Positions 36,009-45,845 of a DNA stretch of 64,000 nt are shown here, one piece after another. The first letter of the stretch is position 1. Each line of letters begins with the position of its first letter. The DNA comes from Sphingobacterium spiritivorum. Lineage in GTDB: Bacteria > Bacteroidota > Bacteroidia > Sphingobacteriales > Sphingobacteriaceae. The stretch is taken from the NCBI RefSeq assembly GCF_016725325.1, contig NZ_CP068083.1:2356001-2420000 (forward strand), written 5' to 3'. Below the pieces are notes generated by a model that saw only the letters and a list, made by a program, of their open reading frames with translations, did no database searches and was not told the DNA's origin. The position numbers were made by a program, and so were the translations under genes.

Positions 36009-36350
36009 TTATGCGTTGTCGATGCTGGATTTTGCTTTTGAAGCTCCTTCATCTACTTTATTCGCCATGTTGTGTGCTGCACTGCTTGCTTTTTCTGCCA
36101 GATCTTTACCTAAATCTTTAGCTTTACCTTTCAGTTCCATGATTTCATCTTTTGCAGATTGTGCAAATTTAGAAGCGCGTTTAGCTTCTTTTTTAGAAAG
36201 ATCTTTTAGGGATTTTGTCAGACTTTTGATACCGTCATTCGCACGATCCATCTGTTTTTTTCCATCCTCTGTTGCTAATAGATAGTAAGCTGCTGTACCT
36301 GCTGCTAATCCTAATAATGCAAATGCCAAAATTCCGTTTTTATTTTTCAT
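36009..36350 (-). CDS. YtxH-like small membrane protein
   Basis: A 113-residue protein with one N-terminal membrane span (GILAFALLGLAAGTAAYYLL) followed by a lysine- and alanine-rich helix that is probably a coiled coil. The motif TAAYYLLATEDGKKQMDR matches the YtxH/gas-vesicle-like family, usually stress-induced and of unknown function. It stands alone between ccmB and the ABC exporter genes. Confidence 0.75.
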   Translation of the reverse strand: MKNKNGILAFALLGLAAGTAAYYLLATEDGKKQMDRANDGIKSLTKSLKDLSKKEAKRASKFAQSAKDEIMELKGKAKDLGKDLAEKASSAAHNMANKVDEGASKAKSSIDNA

Positions 36351-36447
36351 GATTTCATGTTTTTAATGTTGTCAACTCTATTGTTATCTATAAGTATTAA
36401 CAATAGCTACACCAAAAAGTTTCAACACATAAAAAATTAACATTTTT

Positions 36448-38283
36448 TTACAGTTGCTCTTTTTGGGATGACTGTAAGGAATATAGATGATGGTAAAGTC
36501 CTGAACCTTTGCTCATAAGTTCCACATGGTTACCCATGTCAGATACTATTCCATCTTCGACAACAATGATCTTATCGGCATGGATTACTGTTGAAAGGCG
36601 GTGGGCAATAATGATGGATGTTCTGTTTTTCATGAGCTCTTCCAGGGCCAGCTGTACCAATCTTTCGGATTCGGAATCTAACGCTGAAGTTGCTTCGTCC
36701 AATATGAGTATGGCAGGATCTTTTAATAATGCCCGGGCTATCGCTATACGCTGACGCTGTCCTCCGGAAAGCTTTACTCCCCGTTCTCCGACAAGGGTGT
36801 CGTATCCTTCCGGAAATTCCATTATAAAATTATGTGCATTTGCTCTTCTTGCTGCTTTGATAATCTCTTCAGCATCAGCATCCAGCTTACCGTAGCCGAT
36901 ATTTTCGCGAATTGTTCCTCCAAATAGAAGCACATCCTGCGGTACTATAGCGACCTGATTACGGATGTCTGTCAGTAAATAGTCTTTAGAAGGGACTCCA
37001 TCATAGAGGATCTGTCCACTGTCGGGACTGTAAAACTGAAGGATAAGGGAAGCGATTGTAGATTTACCTGTTCCGCTTGGCCCGACGATGGCAATCTTCT
37101 CGCCGGAACTGGCATCGAAAGAAATATTCTTAAGGATCTGATTGTCTCTCCTTCCCGGATAAGTAAATGCTACATTCCTGAATGTGAGATGACCTTCAAT
37201 TTGTTTTTTGATTGTTTTGTTGTCCTCGCTTAGTGCTATATCTTCCTGTTTCTCGTTTAAGATTTCGATAACGCGTTCGCTGGCACCCAATGACCGCTGT
37301 ATATTGGCATACAACTCCGGGAAACTTCCCATTGAACCCGCCACAAACATAGAATAAAGAATATATGTAGTCAGATCTCCTACTGAAATTTCTCCTGCAG
37401 AGACTAATGAGGCACCGTACCATATGACTGCAATCACTGCTCCGAAAATGCAGAAAATAATGAAAGAAGCAAACATGCCCCGGTAAGTAGCGCCTTTTAC
37501 AGCCAGGCAGATTACCGCATCCAATTTGCCGGAATATCTTTTTGTCTCATAATATTCATTGACAAAAGCCTTTACATTGCTGATTCCTAATAATGTTTCC
37601 TGCACTATACTGTTGGAATCTGCAAGCTGATCCTGCGCCTGACGCGAAAAATTACGGATAAAACGTCCGAATATAAGTGCTGTGACCACCAGAATCGGCA
37701 GGATGCATAGGTTCATTAATGCTAACTTAGGTGACACTGCAATCAGAAGTACTACCCCAAAAGCCAGACTGATAACCTGGCGCAGGGTCTCGGCCAGTGT
37801 CGTTGTCATGGTGTCCTGTATTTGTGCCAGATCAGAGGAAAGACGGCTGTTTAATTCACCTACTCTGCGGTTTGCAAAAAACTCAATAGGAAGGGTTATT
37901 AATTTATTATAGGTATCACGACGGATATTGGCTAATGCTTTTTCTGCTATTTCGACAAATAATCGTATTCTGAAAAAAGAAATGATAGATTGAATAAATA
38001 GAATCGAGAAGCTGATGCCTCCGATGTAGGCTATATTATTATGAAGCCATGGGTAGGTTTGTTTGCCTTGAGCAGCATCAATCATCGCACCTAACAACGC
38101 CGGAAATGTAAGCATTGTCAAACTTGAAATAATTAAAAAAGCCATACCGAAACCGAATTTTACACGGTACGGTTTGATATACGAAAAGATTTTGCTTGCC
38201 TTGTGAAGTAACTCTTTGTTTAGTTTGGGCTTGGGTAAATCTTCAGATTGCGTATTACCGCTGTTCAATCTCGCTCTCGCCAT
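36448..38283 (-). CDS. ABC exporter, MsbA-like (fused permease-ATPase)
   Basis: A 611-residue half-transporter that works as a homodimer. Six membrane spans lie at about 40-320, followed by an ATPase domain at about 365-605. The ATPase motifs are Walker A GPSGTGKST (401-409), signature LSGGQRQR (505-512), Walker B ILILDEATSALD (525-536) and the switch histidine in IIAHRLSTV. It resembles MsbA lipid A flippases and multidrug exporters; LpxH and LptC are encoded in the same window, which makes lipid A export possible but not shown. Its promoter box lies about 30 bases upstream. Confidence 0.88.
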   Translation of the reverse strand: MARARLNSGNTQSEDLPKPKLNKELLHKASKIFSYIKPYRVKFGFGMAFLIISSLTMLTFPALLGAMIDAAQGKQTYPWLHNNIAYIGGISFSILFIQSIISFFRIRLFVEIAEKALANIRRDTYNKLITLPIEFFANRRVGELNSRLSSDLAQIQDTMTTTLAETLRQVISLAFGVVLLIAVSPKLALMNLCILPILVVTALIFGRFIRNFSRQAQDQLADSNSIVQETLLGISNVKAFVNEYYETKRYSGKLDAVICLAVKGATYRGMFASFIIFCIFGAVIAVIWYGASLVSAGEISVGDLTTYILYSMFVAGSMGSFPELYANIQRSLGASERVIEILNEKQEDIALSEDNKTIKKQIEGHLTFRNVAFTYPGRRDNQILKNISFDASSGEKIAIVGPSGTGKSTIASLILQFYSPDSGQILYDGVPSKDYLLTDIRNQVAIVPQDVLLFGGTIRENIGYGKLDADAEEIIKAARRANAHNFIMEFPEGYDTLVGERGVKLSGGQRQRIAIARALLKDPAILILDEATSALDSESERLVQLALEELMKNRTSIIIAHRLSTVIHADKIIVVEDGIVSDMGNHVELMSKGSGLYHHLYSLQSSQKEQL

Positions 38284-38313
38284 TTTCTATTGCCTATAAA
38301 AAAAATCTATTTG

Positions 38314-38321
38314 CAAAAGTA
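38314..38321 (-). promoter_or_regulatory. -7 promoter box of the MsbA-like gene
   Basis: Minus-strand TACTTTTG matches TAnnTTTG. It lies 30 bases before the ATG at 38283 and just inside the gap after the next gene, giving a leader of about 24 bases. Confidence 0.5.
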
Positions 38322-38343
38322 GCCATATTATTGTGTGAGCATA

Positions 38344-38895
38344 TCACGCTTTCGTCACTTTTTGTTGTTGAACCTGCTTATAGAGTTTATAAAGGAAGAA
38401 AACAAGCACAAAAATAACAGCAACGGCGAGATAAAGGAGGACGTTTCCACTGTGATCACTATTCTCCAGCGTATCGGTTTGTTTTTTTAGCGCTTCATTT
38501 TCATTCTGCAGTTTGTTAATCGTATTCATGTAGGCCGTGACCTGCCCGTCATACTCAGTTGCGAGTTTCTGAAATTTCTCTCTTTCAAAATCTTTCAAAT
38601 CCAAAAGCCTTTTGGTTTCGATAAGGATATTGTTGTCCGTAGTAACTATGTCTTTCAGGATATCGATAGACTTTTGCATATCACCCTTAGACTTAAAGAG
38701 TCCGAATATTCCTGTTTTTTTCTGAAGGCTCACATCATATTCTCCGAATTGGACACTACGGTTGTGAAGCAGTTCATTCACTTTCTTACGTTGTATTTCA
38801 TAAGAAAGCGTATCTGAAGTTGGTTGTTGTGCATGTACAGCCGGTACATAGGCCAGCAATAGAGCAACATAAAAAAGAAGATGTTTTATTTTCAT
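38344..38895 (-). CDS. Exported coiled-coil protein with C-terminal membrane anchor
   Basis: A 183-residue protein that I do not recognise. It has a signal peptide (residues 1-22, VPAVHAQ), a helical body with a coiled-coil-like stretch at about 95-145 (INKLQNENEALKKQTDTLEN) and one membrane span at about 152-172, leaving a short basic tail KQVQQQKVTKA in the cytoplasm. The topology would hold a periplasmic coiled coil at the inner membrane. It lies between the SAM hydrolase and ABC exporter genes in the same direction, with a 59-base gap on the 5' side. Confidence 0.7.
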   Translation of the reverse strand: MKIKHLLFYVALLLAYVPAVHAQQPTSDTLSYEIQRKKVNELLHNRSVQFGEYDVSLQKKTGIFGLFKSKGDMQKSIDILKDIVTTDNNILIETKRLLDLKDFEREKFQKLATEYDGQVTAYMNTINKLQNENEALKKQTDTLENSDHSGNVLLYLAVAVIFVLVFFLYKLYKQVQQQKVTKA

Positions 38896-38954
38896 GTATT
38901 ATTCTATTTTTCGGATTTGAAAAAAACGTACTGTAATCCCGGTGTTAGTGAATG

Positions 38955-39740
38955 TTACGGCTTGTGGAACTCAACCCGGATGGCCTCATCCTGAGATAAT
39001 CCAAGGAGCTGACTTGCATTTCCTTTGTTGATCGCTATTTCCAAAAAGTTGCTGATCCCGAAGAGACATAGCTTCTCGCCCTCAGAAACTTCATTATAGT
39101 GCCAGCTCATTTTGTCGATTGTCTCATTACGTTTAAAGTATAACGTAAATCCGCGGCCAGCTTGTATTTTATTGAACAAATCTTTGCTGATATTGCTGAT
39201 CACATTTCCGAAAGAGTCAATATAAGAGACATGTCCTTTGATCGAATTCTGATCGAAGATTGGTTGAAAAGTAGCTTTTTCTATGGGTTTATCTATAGGG
39301 ATACCAATTTCGCTCATCTTTCCTCCTTTGGCAATATGGCAGGTCGCTTTGGTAAGGATATCCGCCAGTGGGAAGTGCAGATATCTCAGGTCCTGCATAA
39401 TGTCCAGTTCCACAACTTCTTCAGCCTGATTTTCGCCTAATATAATACTGAAGATACCATTGTCCGCTCCGACAAAGAAGTGTCCGTTGTATTTCATAGC
39501 AATATATCGGGAATCTTCCTGAAATACGGTGTCAATCCCGATGAGATGTACCGTTTTCTTAGGGAAATAGTGGTATGCATTCTTTAAAACGAAAGCGGCA
39601 TGCTGTACATTGAAAGAGGGGATTTCGTGAGTAATATCTACAATACGAACATCAGGAAGCTGAGAGATTATACTCCCCTTCAAAGCAGCTTGGTAAAAAT
39701 CTTGATATCCTAAGTCCGTTGTTAAAGTAATAACACCCAT
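38955..39740 (-). CDS. S-adenosylmethionine hydrolase (SAM hydroxide adenosyltransferase, DUF62)
   Basis: A 261-residue protein of the SAM-dependent halogenase/hydroxide adenosyltransferase family. Members use water to cleave SAM to adenosine and methionine. The N-terminal motif ITLTTDLGYQDFYQAALKG is diagnostic. The likely catalytic triad is D70 (GIDTVFQ), R78 (EDSRYIA) and H135 (ATCHIAKGG); spacing is close to the archaeal D68-R75-H127. The usual FHGRD segment appears as FPLAD, a variation I believe is common in Bacteroidota. A -7 box lies about 107 bases upstream. Confidence 0.85.
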   Translation of the reverse strand: MGVITLTTDLGYQDFYQAALKGSIISQLPDVRIVDITHEIPSFNVQHAAFVLKNAYHYFPKKTVHLIGIDTVFQEDSRYIAMKYNGHFFVGADNGIFSIILGENQAEEVVELDIMQDLRYLHFPLADILTKATCHIAKGGKMSEIGIPIDKPIEKATFQPIFDQNSIKGHVSYIDSFGNVISNISKDLFNKIQAGRGFTLYFKRNETIDKMSWHYNEVSEGEKLCLFGISNFLEIAINKGNASQLLGLSQDEAIRVEFHKP

Positions 39741-39846
39741 ATAACCGCAAAACGTATTTTGTCTCTAATTTATCCTGATCTTGGCGGCCTTCCCAAAAAT
39801 AGCTCGCGACATCTGTTGAATCGAAATATTTTTTCGATAAGGACTA

Positions 39847-39854
39847 CAAAAGTA
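39847..39854 (-). promoter_or_regulatory. -7 promoter box of the SAM hydrolase gene
   Basis: Minus-strand TACTTTTG matches TAnnTTTG and lies 106 bases ahead of the ATG at 39740, giving a leader of about 100 bases. Confidence 0.45.
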
Positions 39855-39926
39855 AGAGTTATTTACTGGAATCATAGTTTACAATCAATTAATCTTTATC
39901 TTTTTTTAATTGGTACAGATAGTTTG

Positions 39927-39934
39927 TACTTTTG
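39927..39934 (+). promoter_or_regulatory. -7 promoter box of phoH
   Basis: TACTTTTG matches TAnnTTTG. Transcription near 39941 gives a leader of about 143 bases to the TTG start at 40084. Confidence 0.45.
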
Positions 39935-40083
39935 ATTGATCATTTGCAAAATACTAAAAAAATATCGAAGTTTTTGAATGTATTTTGCATACTATGCCCA
40001 CAAAATTTTAGTACATTTAGTGCGAAATAAGGATTGTATACCTGCGTCTTTATTTTCTATGGTTACATGAAAAATATATTAAT

Positions 40084-41058
40084 TTGAACGAACTACTGAT
40101 AACACTTGAGGAAGTCAATTTGGTCACTCTGTGGGGGACTCAAAATGAGAATTTTGAATACATTAAGAAGCAATTTCCGAAGATCAGAATGGTAGCCAGA
40201 GGAAATGAACTGAAAGTATTGGGAGAAGAACAGGAACAGCAACATTTTAAGGGAGCCTTTGATCAGATCTTATCTCATATCGAACGGTTTCATAGTCTGT
40301 CTATATTGGATCTGGAAGAAATAATAGGAGTAAAGCATCCTGTAGCGGAGAAAAAGGCTGATGGTTCGGAAAAGAAACAAGAAGGTGCGCCGGCTTTTAG
40401 CGGAGAGCCGATTGTGTATGGTCCTAATGGAATAATTGTGCGGGCACGTACGCTTAATCAGCGTAGGATGGTTGACAGTATTTCCAAGAATGATATTTTA
40501 TTTGCAATAGGTCCGGCCGGAACAGGGAAGACATATACTGCTGTTGCTCTTGCTGTTCGTGCCTTGCGCAATAAAGAAATCAAACGTATTATCCTGACCC
40601 GGCCTGCAGTAGAAGCAGGGGAGAATCTGGGTTTTCTTCCGGGCGATCTGAAGGAGAAAGTAGATCCTTATCTGAGACCTTTATATGATGCGCTGGATGA
40701 TATGATTCCTGCAGAAAAGCTGAAGGGATATCTGGAAAACAGAACTATTGAAGTGGCTCCTCTGGCTTTTATGCGCGGACGTACACTGGATAATTGTTTT
40801 GTGATTCTGGATGAAGCACAGAATGCAACGGATATGCAGCTGAAGATGTTTCTGACACGGATGGGGCCTACGGCCAAATTTATTGTAACCGGTGATATGA
40901 CACAGATTGACCTTCCGAAGAAAAATCAATCCGGATTATCTACAGCAGTGAAATTGCTGGAAGGAATAGAAGGTATAGATATGATTTATCTGAGTGGCGG
41001 AGATGTGGTGAGACATAAACTGGTAAAACGTATATTAGAGGCATACGGAGATATTTAG
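40084..41058 (+). CDS. phoH: PhoH family ATPase
   Basis: A 324-residue P-loop ATPase of the PhoH/YbeZ type, implicated in RNA metabolism and ribosome maturation with YbeY. An N-terminal KH-like part (about 10-85) is followed by the ATPase domain, with Walker A AIGPAGTGKTYTAVALA near 146-162 and Walker B CFVILDEAQNAT near 238-249. The only in-frame start compatible with the family N-terminus (NELLITLEEVNLV) is the TTG at 40084; no ATG or GTG occurs in frame in the preceding 60 bases. purC follows on the same strand. Confidence 0.9.
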   Translation: MNELLITLEEVNLVTLWGTQNENFEYIKKQFPKIRMVARGNELKVLGEEQEQQHFKGAFDQILSHIERFHSLSILDLEEIIGVKHPVAEKKADGSEKKQEGAPAFSGEPIVYGPNGIIVRARTLNQRRMVDSISKNDILFAIGPAGTGKTYTAVALAVRALRNKEIKRIILTRPAVEAGENLGFLPGDLKEKVDPYLRPLYDALDDMIPAEKLKGYLENRTIEVAPLAFMRGRTLDNCFVILDEAQNATDMQLKMFLTRMGPTAKFIVTGDMTQIDLPKKNQSGLSTAVKLLEGIEGIDMIYLSGGDVVRHKLVKRILEAYGDI

Positions 41059-41148
41059 TACTTTGTCTATCAGCTGAAATCATTTGCTGAAAGACATTGC
41101 TGAGGCAGTTCATACTGCTTATTATTACTTATGAATTTTTATTTTGAA

Positions 41149-42096
41149 ATGAACGCAATAAGAGAAACAAATTTTAATTTCGAAAACCAAACCGCTTTTT
41201 ACAGAGGAAAGGTACGTGATGTCTATACTATTGCAGATCAGTATCTGGCAATGGTTGCGACAGATCGTATATCTGCATTTGATGTTGTGCTGCCCCGTGC
41301 TATACCTTATAAAGGTCAGGTACTGAATCAGATAGCGGCTAAGTTTTTAAAAGCTACGGAAGATATTCTGCCAAACTGGGTAGTAGAAGTGCCGGATCCG
41401 AGTGTGACTATTGGTAAGATGTGTGAGCCATTCAAGGTAGAGATGGTTATCCGGGGATATCTTTCCGGACATGCGTGGCGTGAATATAGTGCGGGTAGAA
41501 GAGAAGTCTGCGGAGAGAAACTTGTAGAAGGTCTTAAAGAGAATGATAAACTTCCTGAGCCTATCATAACGCCGACCACAAAAGCTGCAGTAGGCCATGA
41601 CGAAGATATTTCACGAGCTGATATTCTGAAAAAAGGAATTGTGAGTGAGGAAGATTATATCCAACTGGAAAAATACACGAAAGCCTTATTCCAACGGGGT
41701 ACGGAGATTGCAAAAGAAAGAGGTTTGATTCTGGTGGATACCAAGTATGAGTTTGGTAAGCGTGACGGAGTCATTTATCTTATAGACGAGATCCATACAC
41801 CGGATTCTTCCAGATACTTTTATGCAGATGGATATGAAGAACGTCAGGCAAACGGCGAAGCTCAAAAGCAATTGTCCAAAGAGTTTGTGCGGAAATGGTT
41901 AATAGAAAATGGTTTTCAGGGAAAAGACGGACAGCAGGTGCCGGAAATGACAGATGAAATCGTAAACTCTATTTCCGAGCGATATATTGAACTGTATGAG
42001 CATATTACCGGAGAACAATTCAAATATCCTAAAGAGGGTGAAGTCCTCGGTAGAGTAGAACATAATATTTCTGCTGCATTAAAGACACTGCATTAA
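41149..42096 (+). CDS. purC: Phosphoribosylaminoimidazole-succinocarboxamide synthase
   Basis: Joins CAIR and aspartate with ATP in purine synthesis. The chain contains the family motifs YRGKVRDVY near 18-26, [13 protein letters not shown] near 34-46, [15 protein letters not shown] near 99-113 and [13 protein letters not shown] near 197-209. The start at 41149 (MNAIRETNF) is preferred over 41131, which adds MNFYFE; both are possible. At 315 residues it is of the longer, SAICAR-synthase type seen in Bacteroidota and eukaryotes. It is a single purine gene here, not in a pur operon. Confidence 0.95.
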   Translation: MNAIRETNFNFENQTAFYRGKVRDVYTIADQYLAMVATDRISAFDVVLPRAIPYKGQVLNQIAAKFLKATEDILPNWVVEVPDPSVTIGKMCEPFKVEMVIRGYLSGHAWREYSAGRREVCGEKLVEGLKENDKLPEPIITPTTKAAVGHDEDISRADILKKGIVSEEDYIQLEKYTKALFQRGTEIAKERGLILVDTKYEFGKRDGVIYLIDEIHTPDSSRYFYADGYEERQANGEAQKQLSKEFVRKWLIENGFQGKDGQQVPEMTDEIVNSISERYIELYEHITGEQFKYPKEGEVLGRVEHNISAALKTLH

Positions 42097-42221
42097 GCAG
42101 GGAAATAAAGTTGGAAATTAAAAACACCTGTTGTCGCGGCTCTTGCTTAAATGACAGGCTGTAGTAAGAAGAAGGGATTTCCTGTACAAGAAGGATAGTC
42201 TTTAACGTAAAAAATTGGCAT

Positions 42222-42599
42222 ATGAAATATACAATTGATAAGCATGACCGATATATTGTAATCGAACCGTTATCGGACGTGTTGAACGCTGAAAAAGCAG
42301 CAAAGTTGAAAGCTGAACTTTTATTGCGCAATACAACCGGACAACGCAATATAGTGTTGGATCTGTCGAATGTACGTGAAGTAGATGAGGAAGGTGTTCG
42401 TATTGGCATTCTGGCCAACAGACTTTGTCATACGATAGGGGGGCTGTTTATTCTGGCCAATGTAGACTCTGCAGTGCTGGAAGTATTGGAAATGTCTCAT
42501 TTGCACCAAACCCTGACTATAGTAGATTCCGTAAAGATAGCCGAGGATATGATCTTTGCGCATGAATTAGAAATGGATTACAGAGGGGAGAAAGATTAG
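42222..42599 (+). CDS. STAS-domain protein with altered phosphorylation site
   Basis: A 125-residue single-domain STAS protein, the fold of anti-anti-sigma factors such as SpoIIAA. The usual phosphorylation loop DSSG is D55-E56-E57-G58 here (REVDEEGVRIGILANRLC), so the phosphorylatable serine is replaced by glutamate. The remainder is canonical, with IVLDLSNV before the loop. It ends three bases before the RNase Z gene and is surely cotranscribed with it, an arrangement I recall from other Bacteroidota. No anti-sigma kinase gene is nearby. Confidence 0.85.
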   Translation: MKYTIDKHDRYIVIEPLSDVLNAEKAAKLKAELLLRNTTGQRNIVLDLSNVREVDEEGVRIGILANRLCHTIGGLFILANVDSAVLEVLEMSHLHQTLTIVDSVKIAEDMIFAHELEMDYRGEKD

Positions 42600-42602
42600 C
42601 GC

Positions 42603-43514
42603 ATGAAGTTTGAGGTTTTGATTTTGGGCAATAGCTCCGCTACGCCGATGTACGAACGTCATCCTTCGAGTCAACTCCTCAATTTTAATGAACAGTTTTT
42701 TCTGATCGATTGTGGAGAAGGCACACAGATGCAACTATTCCGCTACGGTATCCGTAGTAATCGCATAGGCCATATATTTATCAGTCACCTGCATGGTGAT
42801 CATTATCTGGGACTTGTAGGTCTATTGTCTTCTATGCATTTAGTGGGCCGCAAGTCGGACCTGCATTTATATGGCCCGGCACCTTTGAAAGAGATCCTGG
42901 ATGTGCAGTTCAGACATTCTGATACACAATTAAGGTACAATCTGATCTTTCATCCCACGAATCCGGATAAAGAAGAAGTTATTCTCGAAACTGCTGCCTT
43001 CAAAGTAAGTACATTTCCACTTACACACCGCATTCCCTGCACAGGATTCCGGTTTGATGAGGGCAAACGTTCACCATCTATAATAGGGGAGCTGGTAGAG
43101 CAGTTGAATATTCCTAAACAATACATAGGTGGAATAAAAAGAGGGCTTGATTACACTGCCCCTGATGGAAAAGTATATAAAGCTACTGATCTGACTATAC
43201 CAGCACCTCCCTCAAGAAGCTATGCTTATTGTTCGGATACTGTACGTGTACCTGACTATCTGGCTGCGATCAGCAATGTAGATCTGTTGTATCACGAATC
43301 CACTTTTTTGCATGAAATGGTCGAAAGGGCCAAAGAAACACTGCATACAACTGCTCAGGAGGCAGCTGAAATAGCGAAGGAAGTTGGCGCACATAAATTA
43401 CTTCTGGGGCATTACTCTGCAAGATATCGTGAATTACAGCCACTATTAGAGGAAGCACAACACATTTTTAAGAATACTCAGCTTTCTGTTGAAGGTAAAT
43501 GGTTTTCTGTGTAG
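42603..43514 (+). CDS. rnz: Ribonuclease Z
   Basis: Metallo-beta-lactamase-fold endonuclease that removes 3' trailers from tRNA precursors. This fits the absence of encoded CCA in the tRNA-Asp genes of the window. The 303-residue protein shows the metal motif SHLHGDH (H62, H64, D66, H67), the start motif LGNSSATPMYERHPSSQLL, the PxKxR-like and HxxT region (FPLTHRIPCTGFRF) and later the DLLYHESTF and LLLGHYSARY segments. It follows the STAS gene by three bases. Confidence 0.95.
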   Translation: MKFEVLILGNSSATPMYERHPSSQLLNFNEQFFLIDCGEGTQMQLFRYGIRSNRIGHIFISHLHGDHYLGLVGLLSSMHLVGRKSDLHLYGPAPLKEILDVQFRHSDTQLRYNLIFHPTNPDKEEVILETAAFKVSTFPLTHRIPCTGFRFDEGKRSPSIIGELVEQLNIPKQYIGGIKRGLDYTAPDGKVYKATDLTIPAPPSRSYAYCSDTVRVPDYLAAISNVDLLYHESTFLHEMVERAKETLHTTAQEAAEIAKEVGAHKLLLGHYSARYRELQPLLEEAQHIFKNTQLSVEGKWFSV

Positions 43515-43561
43515 TGTTTTTGTGAATTTTTCCTCATATTTACGGCTCTAATTTTTTTAAA

Positions 43562-44620
43562 ATGGATAATCCATTCAACTTAACCGACTTACTACGGGAT
43601 AATATCAAAAATCTCGTACCTTATTCTTCTGCCAGAGATGAATTTAAAGGAGAAGCATCTATCCTGATTGATGCCAATGAAAATGCCTTTGGATCACCTC
43701 TGAATCATAATTACAACCGTTATCCCGATCCGTTGCAGCATCAGGTGAAAGATAAACTTTCGCATATAAAAGGCGTTCCTGCAGCAAATATGTTTTTAGG
43801 AAACGGGAGCGATGAAGCTATCGATATTTTATTCCGCGCATTCTGCCGTCCGGGTGTAGATAATGTCATTCTTGTTCCGCCCACTTACGGAATGTATGAA
43901 GTATCTGCCAATATTAATGATGTGGCTTTCAAAAAAGTCAATCTGACTAAAGAGTATCAGCTAGATCTGGATGGTATACAGGAGGCTGTAGATGCATATA
44001 CCAAGCTTATTTTTATCTGTTCACCAAACAATCCGACAGGAAATTCTATTAACCGTAAGGATATCGAGTTGATTTTGAATAACTTTCACGGGATTGTAGT
44101 AGTAGATGAGGCATATATCAATTTTTCGCAGACCCGATCATTTACGCAGGAGCTTGCAGAATATCCTAATCTTGTTGTCCTGCAGACGCTTTCCAAAGCC
44201 TGGGGGCTGGCTGCATTACGTCTTGGAATGGCTTTTGCCAGTAAAGAGATTATTGAGGTATTCAATAAAATAAAACCGCCGTATAATATTAATCAGGCGA
44301 CACAAGATATTGTTCTGGAAGCTCTGAATCAGGTTGATCAGGTAAATGCCTGGATTAAAGAGACTGTCTCAGAACGTGAGTTGTTGGTAAAAGAACTTGT
44401 TAAGATCGGATATGTACAATATATCACTCCGTCTGATGCTAATTTTATCTTAGTCAGAATGGATGATCCGAGAGGTTTATATACTTATTTAGTACAGCAC
44501 GGTATCATTGTGCGCGACCGTTCCAAAGTAGAACTATGTGAAGGTTGCTTACGTATTACTGTAGGTACTCCTGATGAAAATAAAATACTATTAGAAAAAA
44601 TGACTGCTTTTGCAGGCTAA
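43562..44620 (+). CDS. hisC: Histidinol-phosphate aminotransferase
   Basis: PLP enzyme for the seventh step of histidine synthesis. The 352 residues show the family features [11 protein letters not shown] near 37-47, [10 protein letters not shown] near 56-65, [15 protein letters not shown], the PLP aspartate in VVDEAYINF, and the Schiff-base lysine K212 in [12 protein letters not shown]. It is the first his gene in this cluster. The neighbouring rnz ends 47 bases upstream, so no hisG or hisD precedes it. hisB follows after ten bases. Confidence 0.95.
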   Translation: MDNPFNLTDLLRDNIKNLVPYSSARDEFKGEASILIDANENAFGSPLNHNYNRYPDPLQHQVKDKLSHIKGVPAANMFLGNGSDEAIDILFRAFCRPGVDNVILVPPTYGMYEVSANINDVAFKKVNLTKEYQLDLDGIQEAVDAYTKLIFICSPNNPTGNSINRKDIELILNNFHGIVVVDEAYINFSQTRSFTQELAEYPNLVVLQTLSKAWGLAALRLGMAFASKEIIEVFNKIKPPYNINQATQDIVLEALNQVDQVNAWIKETVSERELLVKELVKIGYVQYITPSDANFILVRMDDPRGLYTYLVQHGIIVRDRSKVELCEGCLRITVGTPDENKILLEKMTAFAG

Positions 44621-44630
44621 TTATATAATC

Positions 44631-45770
44631 ATGCCAAACCATATCAAACGCGTACTATTTATCGATCGTGACGGAACATTGATTCTGGAACCTGAAGATG
44701 AACAAATTGATTCTTTCGCTAAACTGAAATTTTATCCCGGAGCATTACAGTATCTGCCTCGTATTGCTAAAGAACTGGACTATGAACTGGTTCTTGTGAC
44801 CAATCAGGATGGACTGGGAACAGATTCTCATCCAGAAGCTAATTTCTGGCCTGTGCATCAGCTGGTGACAGATACTTTTGCCGGAGAGGGAGTGGTGTTT
44901 GCAAAAGAACATATTGACCGTACTTTCCCACATGAAAATGCAGCCACCCGCAAACCAGGAATTGGCATGCTATTGGATTATTTTGATCCGGAGAAATATG
45001 ATTTACAGCATTCATTTGTAATTGGTGATCGTGTAAATGATGTGAAACTGGCTCAGAATCTGGGAGCAAAAGCTATCTGGCTACGCGCAAATGATAATCT
45101 CGGTGTTGCTGAGAATCTGCAAATAGAGGCGAGTGCAGTTGCTCTGGAAACCAAAGACTGGAAAACGATATACGAATTCCTTAAACTGGGTTCAAGAACA
45201 GGAGAACATCACCGTAAGACTAATGAAACGGACATTTATATCCATCTCAATCTGGATGGATCAGGTAAGTCAGATATTGATACAGGATTACCGTTTTTTG
45301 ATCATATGTTGGATCAGATTGCCCGTCACGGAGCGATAGATCTTACTATAAAAGCGAAAGGAGATCTGCATATAGATGAGCATCATACCATAGAAGATAC
45401 TGGGATTGCTTTGGGGGAAATCTTTTTAAAGGTATTGGGTGATAAGCGTGGTATTGAACGATATTCCTATACTTTACCCATGGATGATTGTCTTGCTCAG
45501 GTGGCACTGGATTTTGGGGGACGCAACTGGATTGTCTGGGATGCCACATTCAACAGAGAGAAAATAGGGGACATGCCTACCGAAATGTTTTTCCATTTCT
45601 TTAAGTCATTCTCTGATGCATCCAGATCTAATCTCAATATCAAGGCTGAGGGTGAGAATGAACATCACAAGATTGAAGCGATCTTCAAAGCATTTGCCAA
45701 ATCAATCAAAAAGGCGGTGCGTCGGGATGCGGATAACATGCAGTTACCAAGCACTAAAGGTGTTTTGTAG
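44631..45770 (+). CDS. hisB: Bifunctional histidinol-phosphatase/imidazoleglycerol-phosphate dehydratase
   Basis: A 379-residue fusion. The N-terminal HAD phosphatase (1-165) has the nucleophile motif FIDRDGTL (D12, D14) and [19 protein letters not shown]. The C-terminal dehydratase (about 185-379) has the paired metal motifs [15 protein letters not shown] and [15 protein letters not shown]. The start at 44631 ([15 protein letters not shown]) avoids overlap with hisC and fits homologues. The fused form is the type seen in Enterobacteria and Bacteroidota. hisH follows after 75 bases. Confidence 0.95.
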   Translation: MPNHIKRVLFIDRDGTLILEPEDEQIDSFAKLKFYPGALQYLPRIAKELDYELVLVTNQDGLGTDSHPEANFWPVHQLVTDTFAGEGVVFAKEHIDRTFPHENAATRKPGIGMLLDYFDPEKYDLQHSFVIGDRVNDVKLAQNLGAKAIWLRANDNLGVAENLQIEASAVALETKDWKTIYEFLKLGSRTGEHHRKTNETDIYIHLNLDGSGKSDIDTGLPFFDHMLDQIARHGAIDLTIKAKGDLHIDEHHTIEDTGIALGEIFLKVLGDKRGIERYSYTLPMDDCLAQVALDFGGRNWIVWDATFNREKIGDMPTEMFFHFFKSFSDASRSNLNIKAEGENEHHKIEAIFKAFAKSIKKAVRRDADNMQLPSTKGVL

Positions 45771-45845
45771 AATTATAAATAAGGGATCTGAACGGTACAG
45801 AATTGGTATTTCTTCTGTCTGATCAGCCTTAATCATTAAAAGATT

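Larger units (their letters stand above)
39741..40083. other. Divergent promoter region between SAM hydrolase and phoH genes
   Basis: A 343-base AT-rich gap. It holds two exact -7 boxes in opposite directions: minus-strand TACTTTTG at 39847-39854 for the SAM hydrolase gene and plus-strand TACTTTTG at 39927-39934 for phoH. The SAM hydrolase leader of about 100 bases does not resemble a SAM riboswitch that I know. No other gene or RNA was recognised. Confidence 0.5.

Noticed and set aside
39741..39846. Leader of the SAM hydrolase gene as a SAM riboswitch
   Set aside because: No SAM-I to SAM-VI consensus could be recognised; the only structures seen are short AT-rich repeats.
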